Shown here in pieces: positions 32,412 to 42,024 of a stretch of DNA of 64,000 nucleotides. The position numbers were made by a program, and so were the translations under genes. Under the pieces are notes generated by a model that was not told the origin of the DNA, made no database searches, and saw only the letters and a list, made by a program, of their open reading frames with translations. Positions within the stretch are counted from its first letter, which is position 1; each line of letters begins with the position of its first letter. The stretch is taken from NCBI RefSeq assembly GCF_018682675.1, contig NZ_JAFMTR010000042.1:101519-165518 (forward strand), written 5' to 3'. The stretch is from Sphingopyxis soli. GTDB lineage: Bacteria; Pseudomonadota; Alphaproteobacteria; Sphingomonadales; Sphingomonadaceae.

Positions 32412-34904
32412 TCAGTAGCTGACGTCGACGGCAATCCGCAGCGTGCGGGGGCGTAGCGGGGTCAGGAACCCCTCATTGCCCTCGACGAAGGGGGTGCCGA
32501 GCGAAAAGCGGTTGCCGCGCGAATCGAACAGGTTGGTCAGCGTCAGCGACAGGCCGCGCCGGTCGTTGCCCACGCGCATCGCAAGGCCCGTATCGACATA
32601 GTCGCCCTGGCTCTCGCCAAGCACGGGACCGATACCCAGCCGCGACGGGCCAACGTAGCTGGCCCAGCCATTCACGCGGACATCCTGATCGCCGACAATG
32701 GTGGCATAGTTGACCGATCCGCGCACGGCGTGGCTCGCGACATTGGGAATGCGGCCAAGGCGGGCGGGGGCGGCAGCGAATACCGGCAGAATTTGCGGCG
32801 AGAGGTCGTCGACCCGGCTGTGGTTATAGACCGCGCTGAGATCGAACGTCAGCGCCGCGCTCGGCCGGACCGCCACGGCGCCCGACACGCTGGTGATGCG
32901 CCCGTCGCCGATATTGGCGGTCGTCGGGAAGCCGTTGCTGTCGATGAAATCCGCCTGGATATTCTTCCACCGGCTATGCGAGATCGAAATGCTCGCGTCG
33001 AGGATGCTCTTGCCCTTGTCGCCGAAGCGCATCCCGGCTTCCCAGGTGCGCACCTGATCGTTGAGGAAGCGGCGGACGAAATTGCCGTCCACCGCAAGGC
33101 CGCCGGGGCGGAAGCCTTCCTGATAGCGGGCATAGAGCCGGACATTGTCGAGCGGCGTCGCCAGGATCGAGAAGGAGGGCAGGAGGTCGGTCTCGGTCCG
33201 CGATGCGGTCGTCGCGCGTCCCGCCTGCGCCAGCGCGAAGGACACGCCCTCGGCTTCGCCGTCCAGCTTCGCGTGCGACAGGCGAAGGCCGCCCGATGCG
33301 ATGAGGTTGGGCATGACCTCGACAGTCGCTTCGGCATAGCCCGTGAATTCGGTAACGCGGTTGGTGACGCCGGGCAGGACGGTGCTGAGCGAGCCATAGG
33401 CATAGTCGCGGCTCTGCCGCGCCCGATTGTCGACGAAGCTCGCGCCGACCACCCAGCCAAGCCCGTCGTGATAGGGGCGCGACAGGCGGTTTTCGCTCAC
33501 GAACATGCGAGTGGCGTTATGCTGATCGAGCACACGGGGCACGTCGCCAAGCGGGATGATCTGGATCGGCGCGAACAGCCGCACCACATCGACCGAGCCG
33601 ACGGCGATGCCCGAGCCGTTGCCGCCATCCTGCCGCGCCTCGGGCAGGCTGGCATCGAAGCGCTCGAACAGCCGGTGGTCGATATAGGCGTTGGACGACT
33701 GGAAATGCAGGCCGTCCCAATCCTTCATCACGACAAGCGTGCCCATGCCGTAGCGCGCGGTCGCATTCTGCTCGACCATCGAACGGCGCGTGAGCGGGGC
33801 GCCATCCTTGTCGGCATATTGGGCATCGTCGGAGGTGATCGCCTGATAGACACCGCCGATATCGATCGTCCAGTCGTCGCCGGCATCGACGCGGAATGTA
33901 CCGCGCCCGCCGCGAACATGCACGCGGTTGACGTCATCCTGTCCGCGCAGCGGGTTGTCGATATAGCCGCCGTCGGAGATCAAGTAGCCGACAAGGCGGA
34001 GGGCGTGTCCGTCACCGACCGGAACATTGGCGATGCCCGCAATGTCGCCCCCCGGCTCGCCGTGCTGGGTCACCGAGAAACCGGCAATCGCCTGCACCGA
34101 ACGTTCGCGGGGATCGGGTGCCTTGGGTATGGTGCGGATGATGCCGCCGAGCGAGCCCGCGCCGTAAAGCGTTCCCTGTGGCCCCTCGAGCACCTCGACG
34201 CTTTCGATGTCATAGAGGCGCAGATCGGGGTCGGGCGCATTGTAGCTGAGGCGGATATCGCCGAGATATTGGCCGACGGTCGCCTGCGTCGGCCCGGTAA
34301 AGCTCGAATCGGCGATGCCGCGGATGAACAGCTTGTTGCGGCCCGATCCGAGATGGGTCGAGGACACGGTCGCGATGCGAGACAGGATCGATTCGGTGCC
34401 GCGCTCGCCGCCGAACGCCAAATCGTCGCCATCCAGCCGGGTGGCGACGCCTGCGAAGTGCGAATAGGGAAGGTCGGTCTTGGTCGCGGTGACGATGATC
34501 TGTTCGTCGGCCGAAGCGACATAGTCGTGCGACGGCTCGCGCGCCCTGGGTTGCGGAGCGGCGCGCACCGGCGGCGGGCTTTGCCGGACCAGTCTTTGCG
34601 GCTCGCGCCGCCGTTCGATTCGCCAGCTCGTCGCGCTCACCTTCACTGCGCGCGTGCCGGTTCCCGCCAGCATCCGCCGTAGCGCGTCGTCGATATCCAT
34701 GCGGCCGCGAACGGGCTTGACCTCGACCTGCCACAGCCGCGCGTCGGCGACGCTGATGCTGACGCCGCCCTGTCGGCTGAGCACCGGCAGCGCCGTGGTC
34801 AGCGCGCCCCCCGCCACGTTGAAGACGCGGTCCTCCGCCGCCATCGCCTGCACCGGCAGGCTGCATAGCGCGAGCGCCAGCAGGCTGGAGGTCCCCCGCA
34901 TCAT
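32412..34904 (-). CDS. TonB-dependent receptor with STN signalling domain
   Basis: 830 aa outer-membrane receptor. Signal peptide ending QAMAAE; STN domain about residues 25-95 (DRVFNVAGGALTTALPVLSR, then DDALRRMLAGTGTRAVK) as in FecA/FpvA; TonB box region IIVTATK near 137; plug with GPQGTLYGAGSLGG; 22-stranded barrel ending LRIAVDVSY with a terminal aromatic. The STN domain passes substrate information to the FecR protein encoded by the next gene. It begins just 1 bp after fecR stops. Substrate (siderophore, heme or other) is not identifiable. Confidence 0.9.
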   Translation of the reverse strand: MMRGTSSLLALALCSLPVQAMAAEDRVFNVAGGALTTALPVLSRQGGVSISVADARLWQVEVKPVRGRMDIDDALRRMLAGTGTRAVKVSATSWRIERRREPQRLVRQSPPPVRAAPQPRAREPSHDYVASADEQIIVTATKTDLPYSHFAGVATRLDGDDLAFGGERGTESILSRIATVSSTHLGSGRNKLFIRGIADSSFTGPTQATVGQYLGDIRLSYNAPDPDLRLYDIESVEVLEGPQGTLYGAGSLGGIIRTIPKAPDPRERSVQAIAGFSVTQHGEPGGDIAGIANVPVGDGHALRLVGYLISDGGYIDNPLRGQDDVNRVHVRGGRGTFRVDAGDDWTIDIGGVYQAITSDDAQYADKDGAPLTRRSMVEQNATARYGMGTLVVMKDWDGLHFQSSNAYIDHRLFERFDASLPEARQDGGNGSGIAVGSVDVVRLFAPIQIIPLGDVPRVLDQHNATRMFVSENRLSRPYHDGLGWVVGASFVDNRARQSRDYAYGSLSTVLPGVTNRVTEFTGYAEATVEVMPNLIASGGLRLSHAKLDGEAEGVSFALAQAGRATTASRTETDLLPSFSILATPLDNVRLYARYQEGFRPGGLAVDGNFVRRFLNDQVRTWEAGMRFGDKGKSILDASISISHSRWKNIQADFIDSNGFPTTANIGDGRITSVSGAVAVRPSAALTFDLSAVYNHSRVDDLSPQILPVFAAAPARLGRIPNVASHAVRGSVNYATIVGDQDVRVNGWASYVGPSRLGIGPVLGESQGDYVDTGLAMRVGNDRRGLSLTLTNLFDSRGNRFSLGTPFVEGNEGFLTPLRPRTLRIAVDVSY

Positions 34905-34905
34905 C

Positions 34906-35841
34906 CTACCGCGTCAACACCCAGCCATCGCCGCGCCGTTCGGCCGTCGTCCCCGAAAGCGCCGCAAGGTCCGCGACGGTGCGGGCGCGATCCTTGTCGA
35001 TCACGAGCGCACCGCTGAAGGAGCGGTCGGCGGCTGCGGCGCTCACGCTGATCTCGATCCCCGCGGTCCGGCGCAGATCATCGGCGACGGTCGCGAGCGA
35101 TGCGGCGTTGTACACCAGCAATCCCGAACGCCACGCACCGACATTGGCGATATCCACGTCGCGAACCTGCGGCGGCGTGGCGTCGTCGTCATTCGCCTCG
35201 ATCGCTTTCCCGGCGGTGATGCGAACCTTGTCGCGCTGCGGGTTATAGAGAACCACGCCTTCCGAAACCGCTACCGCGGTCTGCCGGTCGCGCCGCACGA
35301 CGTTGAACGCGGTGCCCAGGTCGACGATCCGCGACGTGCCCGCTTCGACGACGAACGGGTCGCTTTCACGGTGGACGACATGGAACATCGCCTCGCCAGC
35401 CTCGAGCCGCGCAAAGCGTGGGCGGTCCTGGTCGAGTTCGACGATCGACGCGCCGTTGATCTCGATCTTCGACCCGTCGGCGAGTTCGATGGTGCGATGC
35501 TCGCCGGCGGCGGTCTCGATCCGGTCCGGATTTCCGAACAGGCCGAGATTGGGCAGGCTGACCATCGCGACAAGCGCCGCCACAACTGCTCCGCCGAACC
35601 ACAGGCGCCGCGACGGGCGCGCCTGCTCGCGCGGCCGGATCACGACCGACGGCGCGCTTTCGGGCGGCAGCGCGTCCAGATCCTGATCGAGGCTGGCAAG
35701 CGCGTCATAAACCTCCGCATGGGCGGGATCTTCGGCCAGCCAGTCGGCAAAATCGTCCCAGTCGCCGAAAGCCGGATCGCGCTGACGGATGATCCAGTCG
35801 ATGGCCTGCGCTTCGGCGGCGCTGTTCGCAGCGTCATGCAT
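34906..35841 (-). CDS. FecR-family anti-sigma factor
   Basis: 311 aa. N-terminal DUF4880 region (AIDWIIRQRDPAFGDWDDFADWLAEDPAHAEVYD), a single membrane span (LWFGGAVVAALVAMVSLPNL), then the periplasmic FecR domain (AAGEHRTIELADGSKIEING, then VEAGTSRIVDLGTAFNVVR). It transduces the receptor signal to the ECF sigma factor. It overlaps the fecI-like gene by 8 bp. Confidence 0.9.
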   Translation of the reverse strand: MHDAANSAAEAQAIDWIIRQRDPAFGDWDDFADWLAEDPAHAEVYDALASLDQDLDALPPESAPSVVIRPREQARPSRRLWFGGAVVAALVAMVSLPNLGLFGNPDRIETAAGEHRTIELADGSKIEINGASIVELDQDRPRFARLEAGEAMFHVVHRESDPFVVEAGTSRIVDLGTAFNVVRRDRQTAVAVSEGVVLYNPQRDKVRITAGKAIEANDDDATPPQVRDVDIANVGAWRSGLLVYNAASLATVADDLRRTAGIEISVSAAAADRSFSGALVIDKDRARTVADLAALSGTTAERRGDGWVLTR

Positions 35842-36352
35842 CGAACTGCCTCCTCAGCCTGGCGATGGCGGCATAAACCTTGCGCAGATCGGCCTCGACG
35901 GTGCTCAGGCTGACGCCGACCTCGACTGCGATATCGCGCTGGGCGACGCCATCGACGCGGAACCGGCGGAAGATGCGGGCCGCACGCTCGCCGCTCGCGA
36001 TGATCGCCTGCTCGACCAGTGCCAGCTGTTCGCGCGAGATAAGCGCGGTTTCGGCGGACGGTCTCTGCGCCGCCGACGCCTCGGTCCATGCGGCATCGCG
36101 CAGCGAACGCTGGCGCGCCGAACGATAGCGGTCGAGCATCAGATTGTTCGCCGCGCGCATCACATATGAAAGCGGATCGGCAATCGGCCCCGTGCGGCGT
36201 TCGGTCAGGCGCATCCACAGGTCCTGAAAAATATCTTCGGCCGAATCCCCGGCGCCGCGCACCTCGAGAAAACGCAGAATGCGATCGCGGTTGGCGAGCA
36301 ACACGCCCTCGATGCCCTGTGCGGCCTCGTTTCGATCACTCGCCTCGGTCAT
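35834..36352 (-). CDS. FecI-like ECF sigma factor
   Basis: 172 aa. Region 2 shows AEDIFQDLWMRLTE and PLSYVMRAANNLMLDRYRS, region 4 GVAQRDIAVEVGVSLSTVEADLRKVYAAI, the classic FecI layout. It directs transcription of the receptor in response to FecR. The ATG at 36352 was chosen over several upstream codons that lack support; the frame upstream looks non-coding. First gene of the three-gene cassette. Confidence 0.9.
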   Translation of the reverse strand: MTEASDRNEAAQGIEGVLLANRDRILRFLEVRGAGDSAEDIFQDLWMRLTERRTGPIADPLSYVMRAANNLMLDRYRSARQRSLRDAAWTEASAAQRPSAETALISREQLALVEQAIIASGERAARIFRRFRVDGVAQRDIAVEVGVSLSTVEADLRKVYAAIARLRRQFDA

Positions 36353-36546
36353 GGGAAAATTATTGCTTCGGAATGCCATCTGCTGTCGACACACGCCCCG
36401 ACGGCGTCCGTCATACGGCCCCCTGATGGCGCCGTCATATAACGCCACGCGCGCGCCGTGCAACCGCATTGGCATGGCGATACCGGCATCAGGACGGGCG
36501 ATCGCTGCTAACTGCATCTGCTCCTTCATTTCTTTTGGGGCCTAGG

Positions 36547-36583
36547 CAAGGGGGAAGCGGGGTAGGGAGGTGCTTCCCCCTTG
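36547..36583. terminator. Strong inverted repeat between fecI-like and autotransporter genes
   Basis: CAAGGGGGAAGC (36547-36558) and GCTTCCCCCTTG (36572-36583) form a perfect 12-bp stem with a 13-nt loop, just beyond the autotransporter stop. No T-run follows in that direction, so its efficiency as a terminator is uncertain. Confidence 0.6.
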
Positions 36584-36603
36584 CTGCGGACCGGCCGAGG
36601 GGG

Positions 36604-39600
36604 CTAGAGGCCGATCCGCAGGCTCGCACGGAACGCCCAGCCGATATGGCTTTGCTGTTCTTCCGCGGATACTTCACCGGCGACCTGGAAGGCCGAATTG
36701 CCGGCGATGCCGCGGAAGCGACCGACCCAGCCGCTCGTGCGATCTTCGGGAACCAGGGTAAAGGGCGTGCCGTCCTTGAACGACGCCGTCGTCGCGCCGA
36801 GGTTGCCGCTGACGATCTGGCGGCGACCACCTTCGAGTTCGAAGCGCGTCCAACCGTCATATTCGTCGGCCCCGCCGAACTCGAGACCCACCGCGACGCT
36901 GCCGGTAACCGCCAGCTCGTCGCTGTCGCGGCCGGCGACCGTCAGGTCGAGCGCGTCGCCGCCGCCGGTTTCGGTATAGCCGTCTTCCTTCAGCTTGTAA
37001 TAGTCGACCGCGACGGTCGGGCGCAGGGTCAGGCCGCCGACGCGCGCGTCCTTGGCAATCGAGCCCGATGCCGAATAGAGCGTCGCATCCCATTTGCCGC
37101 GCATCGTCTTGTCGATGTCCTCGGCACCGGCTTCGGCGCGGAAGGAGCGCGTGCCCTTCATGCTGATCGGCGCGCCCGACACGCGGGCGTGCGCAAGCCA
37201 TCCGTTCGACTGGAGCCGCCAGTGCAGCGCGCCCTCGAACTGGCTCGACTGCACTTCGCTGTCGTTGCTGCTGTTGCCGTCCTTGCCGTTCAGGAAGGCA
37301 ATCGAGCCGCCGAAGTTGCCGATGTCGCTCTTGATCTCGGCGCCGAGCGAGATGCCCCAGCCGCTGACGTCGTAACCGGCGGTCTGGCCGACCCCCTTCG
37401 ACGTGCCCCACACCGCCTGGTTGACCCAGTAACGCCATTTGCCCTCGTCCTGGAACGGTGCGTTGGGATCCTGAAGATAGCGGGCCAGCGCGCGCGAACC
37501 CGAGGTGACGGTTTCGAACACGCCGCCTTCGTGCTCGGGCAGCATCTGGCCGAGCTGGTTGCGGAACTGCGCGCCATCGGTGATGCCGAGGAACACATCC
37601 TCGATCTTCTGGTCTGCCGTCACCGCATCGATCACCGCATCGAACGCGCTCGCTTCCGACCGGTTCAGCCCGAGCTCGGTGACGCTCTTGCGCGAGACGT
37701 TGACGATCAACTGGTTCGCGTTCGAGCTCAGCACGCCCTTGTAGAGATAGGGAAGCAGCGTCGAGGTCGCGGTCAGGTTGCTCGCGCCGGTCAGCGTGCC
37801 GGCGGTCAGGACGACGTGATTGCCCTCGGCATTCTCGATACTCGTCAGCTTGAGCGCCAGTTTCGACTCCGCGCCGAAGCTCGCGGTCCCCGACACGTTG
37901 AGCGTTGTGCCGGTTGCGCCATTGTCGAGCAGCACCGCGACCGTGCCCTTGTTCGTCACCGCAAGCGACGAGATGTTCGTCGCACCGGTGACGTCGAACA
38001 CGCCGCCGTCAACCGATACCGACAGTCCCTGCGCGTTGAGCAGCTTGCCCGAAAAGACCGACGTTCCGGCGATCGTCAGCGCGTCGGTCCCGCCGCCGAA
38101 GTCCGCCGTGCCGGTGAAGACCGAGCTGCCCGACAGCGCCAGCGTATCGTTGCCGCCGCCGAAGCGGGCGGTGCCGGCATAGGTCGCGTCGCCCGACAGG
38201 GCGAGGCGGTTGTTGCCCGCGCCGAAATAGCTGTTCCCCTTCACCGAGCCATCGGCGATGTCGAAGATGTCGTTGCCGCCGCCGAAGCGCACGTCGCCGA
38301 CGATCGAAGGCGCCGCGATGCCCGCCGCCACGGCGGTCTGCTTGACGGTGGTTCCGGCGTTGTTCGCCGACAGGTCGATCGCGATGTTGCGGTCCGAGGT
38401 GGCAAGCGCGCCCGTGGCGCTGATCGTGCCGCTGTTCTCGATCGTCGTCACCGTACCCGACAGGTCGACAATGCCGCGCGCGGTGCCGTTGTCGCCGCCG
38501 GCCTTGGCGGTAATCGACCCACTGTTGCGGATGAGCGGGACGTTGCCGCCCGCCTCGACGACGATCGCGGTGGTGATTGCGGTTGCGGCGTTGCCGCCGG
38601 TTGCCTCGATCTTGCCAGCGTTGCGGATTTCGGGGGTCGAGGTCCCGGCGCCGACGCGGATCGCGGTCGCCGAAGCGCCGTTCGACAGCGCGCTGACCGT
38701 GCCGCCGATGCCGACGCCGCCCGCGATGGTTACGTTGCGGCCCATCCCGCCGAGCTGGATCGCGGTCGCGTCCTTACCCGCGTACAGCCCGTTACCGGCA
38801 ACGCTGCCGTCGACGATCAGGCCGAGCCCGGTGCCCGTTCCGGGGACCACGCCGATCGCGATGTCCTGCGTCGCCGAGCCGATGCGCAGCGCCGGCGCCG
38901 ATCCGAAGGAGCGGATCGAGCCCGATCCTTCCTTGTCGTCGTCGATGCCGTCCTTGTCTTCGTCCTTGTCGTCGGGCTTGGTGTCCTTCGGCGGCACGGC
39001 GATGACGATCCCGCCGGTGACATTGCCTTCGATCGACAGCGCCGGGCCGCCGATCAGCAGGTCGTCGGCGTCGAGCTTCGACGGGTCGGCGGGCGGGGTG
39101 GTGAAGCGATAGCCGGTTGCGGTCAGCGTGCCCTGGACGACCAGCGCGCCGGTGACATTGCCCGCCAGCCGCGCGGCAGTGGCATTCTGCCCGGTCGCAG
39201 TGATCGCGCCGGCAAGGCGAACATTGCCGGTGACATCCTGCAGACCGACGCCAAGCGCATTGTCGCCAAGCACCGAGATCGTGCCGTCATTGGTGAAATT
39301 GCCCGTCAGCGGACCGCCGAGGCGAATACCTGCCGAATTATTACCCTCGATCGTGATCGCGCCGGCATTGACGATGCTGCCGGTAAAGGCGCCGCCGGTC
39401 GCGATGCCGGTGCGGCCGTTGCCGATCGCGAACGGGCCGTCGAGGTCCCCGTCATTGTCGATGTCGGTTGGCGCATAGGGTTCGTCGATGATAATCTTGC
39501 CGGTCGAGCTGTTGGTGATCCCGCCCGCCGTGCCGGCATTGGCGAAGATGCCGGTCGCGCCATTGGCGTTGTTGATCTCGATCGTGCCGTCGTTGACGAC

Positions 39601-39807
39601 CTTGTGGTTGCTGTCCACCGTCACCGCGGTGCCGTTCGTCGGCTTCACCGAGCCGGTCGAGCTGATCTTGATGTCGTCGGGCGCGCCCGACTTGATCGTC
39701 GAGGTGCGAACCGGTGCGGTGGTGGCAGTGGTGATGCTGGTTTCGGCAAACGCGGGAACCGAAACGATCGCGGCCAGACAGGTGGTGGCCAGCAAGGTGT
39801 TGCGCAT
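36604..39807 (-). CDS. Autotransporter (type V secretion) with Gly-rich passenger and Asp-rich insert
   Basis: 1067 aa. Signal peptide (MRNTLLATTCLAAIVSVPAF, then AE). Residues about 30-790 are repetitive beta-helix passenger (GNNSAGIRLGGPLTGNFTN, GDNALGVGLQ and similar). The last 280 residues form the beta-barrel (QGWGISLGAEIKSDIGN, ending ASLRIGL). Two Asp-rich loops resemble EF-hand/dockerin Ca sites: DIDNDGDLDG and KPDDKDEDKDGIDDDKEG. AGAGGA precedes the ATG at 39807. The passenger may be an adhesin or enzyme; no catalytic motif was seen. Confidence 0.88.
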   Translation of the reverse strand: MRNTLLATTCLAAIVSVPAFAETSITTATTAPVRTSTIKSGAPDDIKISSTGSVKPTNGTAVTVDSNHKVVNDGTIEINNANGATGIFANAGTAGGITNSSTGKIIIDEPYAPTDIDNDGDLDGPFAIGNGRTGIATGGAFTGSIVNAGAITIEGNNSAGIRLGGPLTGNFTNDGTISVLGDNALGVGLQDVTGNVRLAGAITATGQNATAARLAGNVTGALVVQGTLTATGYRFTTPPADPSKLDADDLLIGGPALSIEGNVTGGIVIAVPPKDTKPDDKDEDKDGIDDDKEGSGSIRSFGSAPALRIGSATQDIAIGVVPGTGTGLGLIVDGSVAGNGLYAGKDATAIQLGGMGRNVTIAGGVGIGGTVSALSNGASATAIRVGAGTSTPEIRNAGKIEATGGNAATAITTAIVVEAGGNVPLIRNSGSITAKAGGDNGTARGIVDLSGTVTTIENSGTISATGALATSDRNIAIDLSANNAGTTVKQTAVAAGIAAPSIVGDVRFGGGNDIFDIADGSVKGNSYFGAGNNRLALSGDATYAGTARFGGGNDTLALSGSSVFTGTADFGGGTDALTIAGTSVFSGKLLNAQGLSVSVDGGVFDVTGATNISSLAVTNKGTVAVLLDNGATGTTLNVSGTASFGAESKLALKLTSIENAEGNHVVLTAGTLTGASNLTATSTLLPYLYKGVLSSNANQLIVNVSRKSVTELGLNRSEASAFDAVIDAVTADQKIEDVFLGITDGAQFRNQLGQMLPEHEGGVFETVTSGSRALARYLQDPNAPFQDEGKWRYWVNQAVWGTSKGVGQTAGYDVSGWGISLGAEIKSDIGNFGGSIAFLNGKDGNSSNDSEVQSSQFEGALHWRLQSNGWLAHARVSGAPISMKGTRSFRAEAGAEDIDKTMRGKWDATLYSASGSIAKDARVGGLTLRPTVAVDYYKLKEDGYTETGGGDALDLTVAGRDSDELAVTGSVAVGLEFGGADEYDGWTRFELEGGRRQIVSGNLGATTASFKDGTPFTLVPEDRTSGWVGRFRGIAGNSAFQVAGEVSAEEQQSHIGWAFRASLRIGL

Positions 39808-39984
39808 GAATGTCCTCTTGTGGTCTGAGCCGGACGGGCGCCCGGAACTGCCCACAAGACGGAACCGTCGTTCGGCAGCCTTGGAAAAAAGTCAGGCCAC
39901 CCTTTTTGACCGCAAGAAATGGAACGCCGGACAGTCGGACCGAAGCTAAGCGCGGTCCGCTCTCCGATCGCGAAGGACGACCGA

Positions 39985-40776
39985 ATGATCTTGCCGGACC
40001 TCAAGACCCGCATTGCCGACCTCGACACGGCAGACATCGCGCGCCATCTGGACGACAAGGGCTGGGCCGTCGTTCCGCGCCTGCTCGACGACGCGCAGTG
40101 CCAGGCCTTGAAAGCGGACTATGGCAGCGACGGTCTGTACCGCAGCACCGTCCATATGCAGCGTCATGGCTTCGGGCGCGGCGAGTATCGCTATTTCCGC
40201 TACCCGCTCCCCGATCCGGTCGCGACGTTGCGCGGCGCCTTCTATCCGCTCCTCGCCGGAATCGCGAACGACTGGTGGGCGGCGATGGGCCGGACGACGC
40301 TCTTTCCCGCCGATCACGACAGCTTTCTCGCGCAATGCGCGCTCGGCGGCCAATCGCGGCCGACGCCGCTGATCCTGCGCTATGGCGCCGGCGACTATAA
40401 TTGCCTGCATCAGGATCTGTACGGCGCGCTGCACTTCCCCTTCCAGGTCGCGATCCTCCTCTCGCGGCCGGACGAGGATTTCAGCGGCGGCGAGTTCGTG
40501 ATGACCGAACAGCGCCCGCGAATGCAGTCGCGTCCGCACGTCGTGCCGCTTGGGCAGGGGGATGCCGTTATCTTTGCAGTCGACGAAGCGCCGCGCCAGG
40601 GCACGCGCGGCACCTACCGCGTCAAGCTGCGCCATGGCGTCAGCGAAATTCGCCACGGCGAACGCTTCACCCTCGGCGTGATCTTTCACGACGCGATGTG
40701 GGATATGGCGGACAGGGTGGGATTCGAACCCACGGTGAGCTTGCACCCACGGCGGTTTTCAAGACCGCTGCCTTAA
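39985..40776 (+). CDS. 2OG-Fe(II) oxygenase, AlkB-like (PF09859 type), reading into antisense tRNA
   Basis: 263 aa as open. Family features: HLDDKGWAVVPRLL at the start, GRGEYRYFRYPLP, LILRYGAGDYNCLHQDLYG with the HxD metal pair, VAILLSRPDEDFSGGEF, MTEQRPRMQSR and the distal RHGERFTLGVIFHDA. These correspond to the Oxygenase-NA family described as acting in oxidative repair of damaged nucleic acids. Homologues normally stop right after FHDA; here no stop occurs there and the frame continues 26 residues through the tRNA-Ser gene on the opposite strand, ending within it at 40776. AAGGACGA at 39973-39980 fixes the start. Confidence 0.85.
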   Translation: MILPDLKTRIADLDTADIARHLDDKGWAVVPRLLDDAQCQALKADYGSDGLYRSTVHMQRHGFGRGEYRYFRYPLPDPVATLRGAFYPLLAGIANDWWAAMGRTTLFPADHDSFLAQCALGGQSRPTPLILRYGAGDYNCLHQDLYGALHFPFQVAILLSRPDEDFSGGEFVMTEQRPRMQSRPHVVPLGQGDAVIFAVDEAPRQGTRGTYRVKLRHGVSEIRHGERFTLGVIFHDAMWDMADRVGFEPTVSLHPRRFSRPLP

Positions 40777-40795
40777 ACCACTCGGCCACCTGTCC
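40706..40795 (-). tRNA. tRNA-Ser(UGA)
   Basis: 90 nt including encoded CCA. Acceptor GGACAGG/CCTGTCC; D-arm GGCCGAGTGGTTTAAGGC; anticodon arm GCGGT-CTTGAAA-ACCGC with anticodon TGA; long variable arm CGTGGGTGCAAGCTCACC; T-arm GTGGGTTCGAATCCCAC. Normal serine class II structure with discriminator G. Confidence 0.95.
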
Positions 40796-40959
40796 GCACG
40801 GCGCCGACATAACGTCCGCAAGCTTTGCGGCAAGCAAAACATCGCCGCACGGCCCGCCGCGCATATGACTCGGCCCGTCCCGCGAGGAGGGTGTCCGGGG
40901 ACAGCGGGGGGTGGCCAAGGCGCGTGCATCTGTGACACAGACACCCTATGGGGTGGGAC

Positions 40960-42024
40960 ATGACCGACGCTGGACGTTTCAGAATCAAGCATATTTTCCG
41001 TTTTGCAGGCGTCATCGCCTCCGCCTGGGCCATGGCAGCATCGGCGCCCGTCCATGCGCAGAGCGCCGATGCCGGTTTCGACGCCTATGTCCAATCGCTC
41101 TGGCCGAAGGCGCAGGCGCGCGGCGTTTCGCGGGCCACCTTCGACCGTGTAACGGCGGGGCTGCGCTATAATGCGCGTGTCGTCGCGCTCGACCGTGACA
41201 ATCTCGGGGCGCCGCCGAGCCCCGACACGCCGATCCCCGCTTTCGCGCCCTACAAGGCGAAGCATGTCGATGCTGCGCGGATCAACGGCGGGCGCCGCGT
41301 CCACGACCGGCTGCTGCCGCTGCTGTCGCGGATCGAGCAGCGTACCGGCGTGCCGACGAGCATCATGATCGCCATCTATGGCCACGAAACGGCTTATGGC
41401 GCGGTTACGGGCAATTTCGACCTTCCCGAGGCGCTTGCGACGCTCGCATATGAGGGGCGTCGCCGAACCCTGTTCGAGCCCGAATTCCTCGCGACGCTGG
41501 AGATGGTCCAGAAGGGGGTGCCGCGCGACGTGCTCAAGGGGAGCTGGGCGGGCGCCTTCGGCTATCCGCAATTTCTGCCCTCGGTCTATCTTCAGGTCGC
41601 CGAGGACGGCGATGGAGACGGCGTCGCGCGCATATGGTCGAGCGAAGCCGATGCGATCGAATCGATCGGCGCCTATCTGCGCCGCGCGGGGTGGCGCGCC
41701 GGCCAGCCGTGGGGCGTCGCGGTTCGCGTGCCCGACGGCTATAATCGCGCTGCAATGGCCAGCCGGCTCCAGCCGACGCGCTGTTCGCGCGTGTTCGCGC
41801 GCTACAGCCGCTGGCGTTCGATGGCCGAATGGCGCGCCGACGGTTTCCAGTCGCTCGACGGGCGCTGGCCCGACGGGCAGGTGCAGGCCACCCTGCTGGA
41901 ACCCGATGGTCCGGGAAAAACCGCCTATTTGCTGACTGGCAACTATCGTGCGATATTGGACTATAATTGTTCCAACTTTTACGCGCTTTCGGTGGGGTTG
42001 CTGGCAGATGAAATCGATCGGTAG
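40960..42024 (+). CDS. Lytic murein transglycosylase, MltB family
   Basis: 354 aa. A signal peptide (IASAWAMAASAPVHAQS) starts the protein. The catalytic Glu is in IYGHETAYG, followed by TLAYEGRRRTLFEPEFL, SWAGAFGYPQFLPS and YLRRAGWRAGQPWG, the MltB pattern. It cleaves peptidoglycan glycan strands to anhydromuramyl ends. GGGGTGGG lies before the ATG at 40960; an ATG at 40948 adds four residues. It overlaps the rlpA-like gene by 17 bp, and the two likely act together on the wall. Confidence 0.9.
   Translation: MTDAGRFRIKHIFRFAGVIASAWAMAASAPVHAQSADAGFDAYVQSLWPKAQARGVSRATFDRVTAGLRYNARVVALDRDNLGAPPSPDTPIPAFAPYKAKHVDAARINGGRRVHDRLLPLLSRIEQRTGVPTSIMIAIYGHETAYGAVTGNFDLPEALATLAYEGRRRTLFEPEFLATLEMVQKGVPRDVLKGSWAGAFGYPQFLPSVYLQVAEDGDGDGVARIWSSEADAIESIGAYLRRAGWRAGQPWGVAVRVPDGYNRAAMASRLQPTRCSRVFARYSRWRSMAEWRADGFQSLDGRWPDGQVQATLLEPDGPGKTAYLLTGNYRAILDYNCSNFYALSVGLLADEIDR

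Noticed and set aside
36469..39828. A 1119-codon plus-strand open frame over the autotransporter
   Set aside because: It is the antisense shadow of a repetitive high-GC gene; composition is Arg/Asp/Ala-rich without domains, and the minus-strand gene has a signal peptide, passenger and barrel.
40699..40776. The last 26 residues of the oxygenase frame as a real domain
   Set aside because: They are a translation of the antisense tRNA-Ser; the VGFEPTV text is the usual false peptide from a tRNA T-arm.
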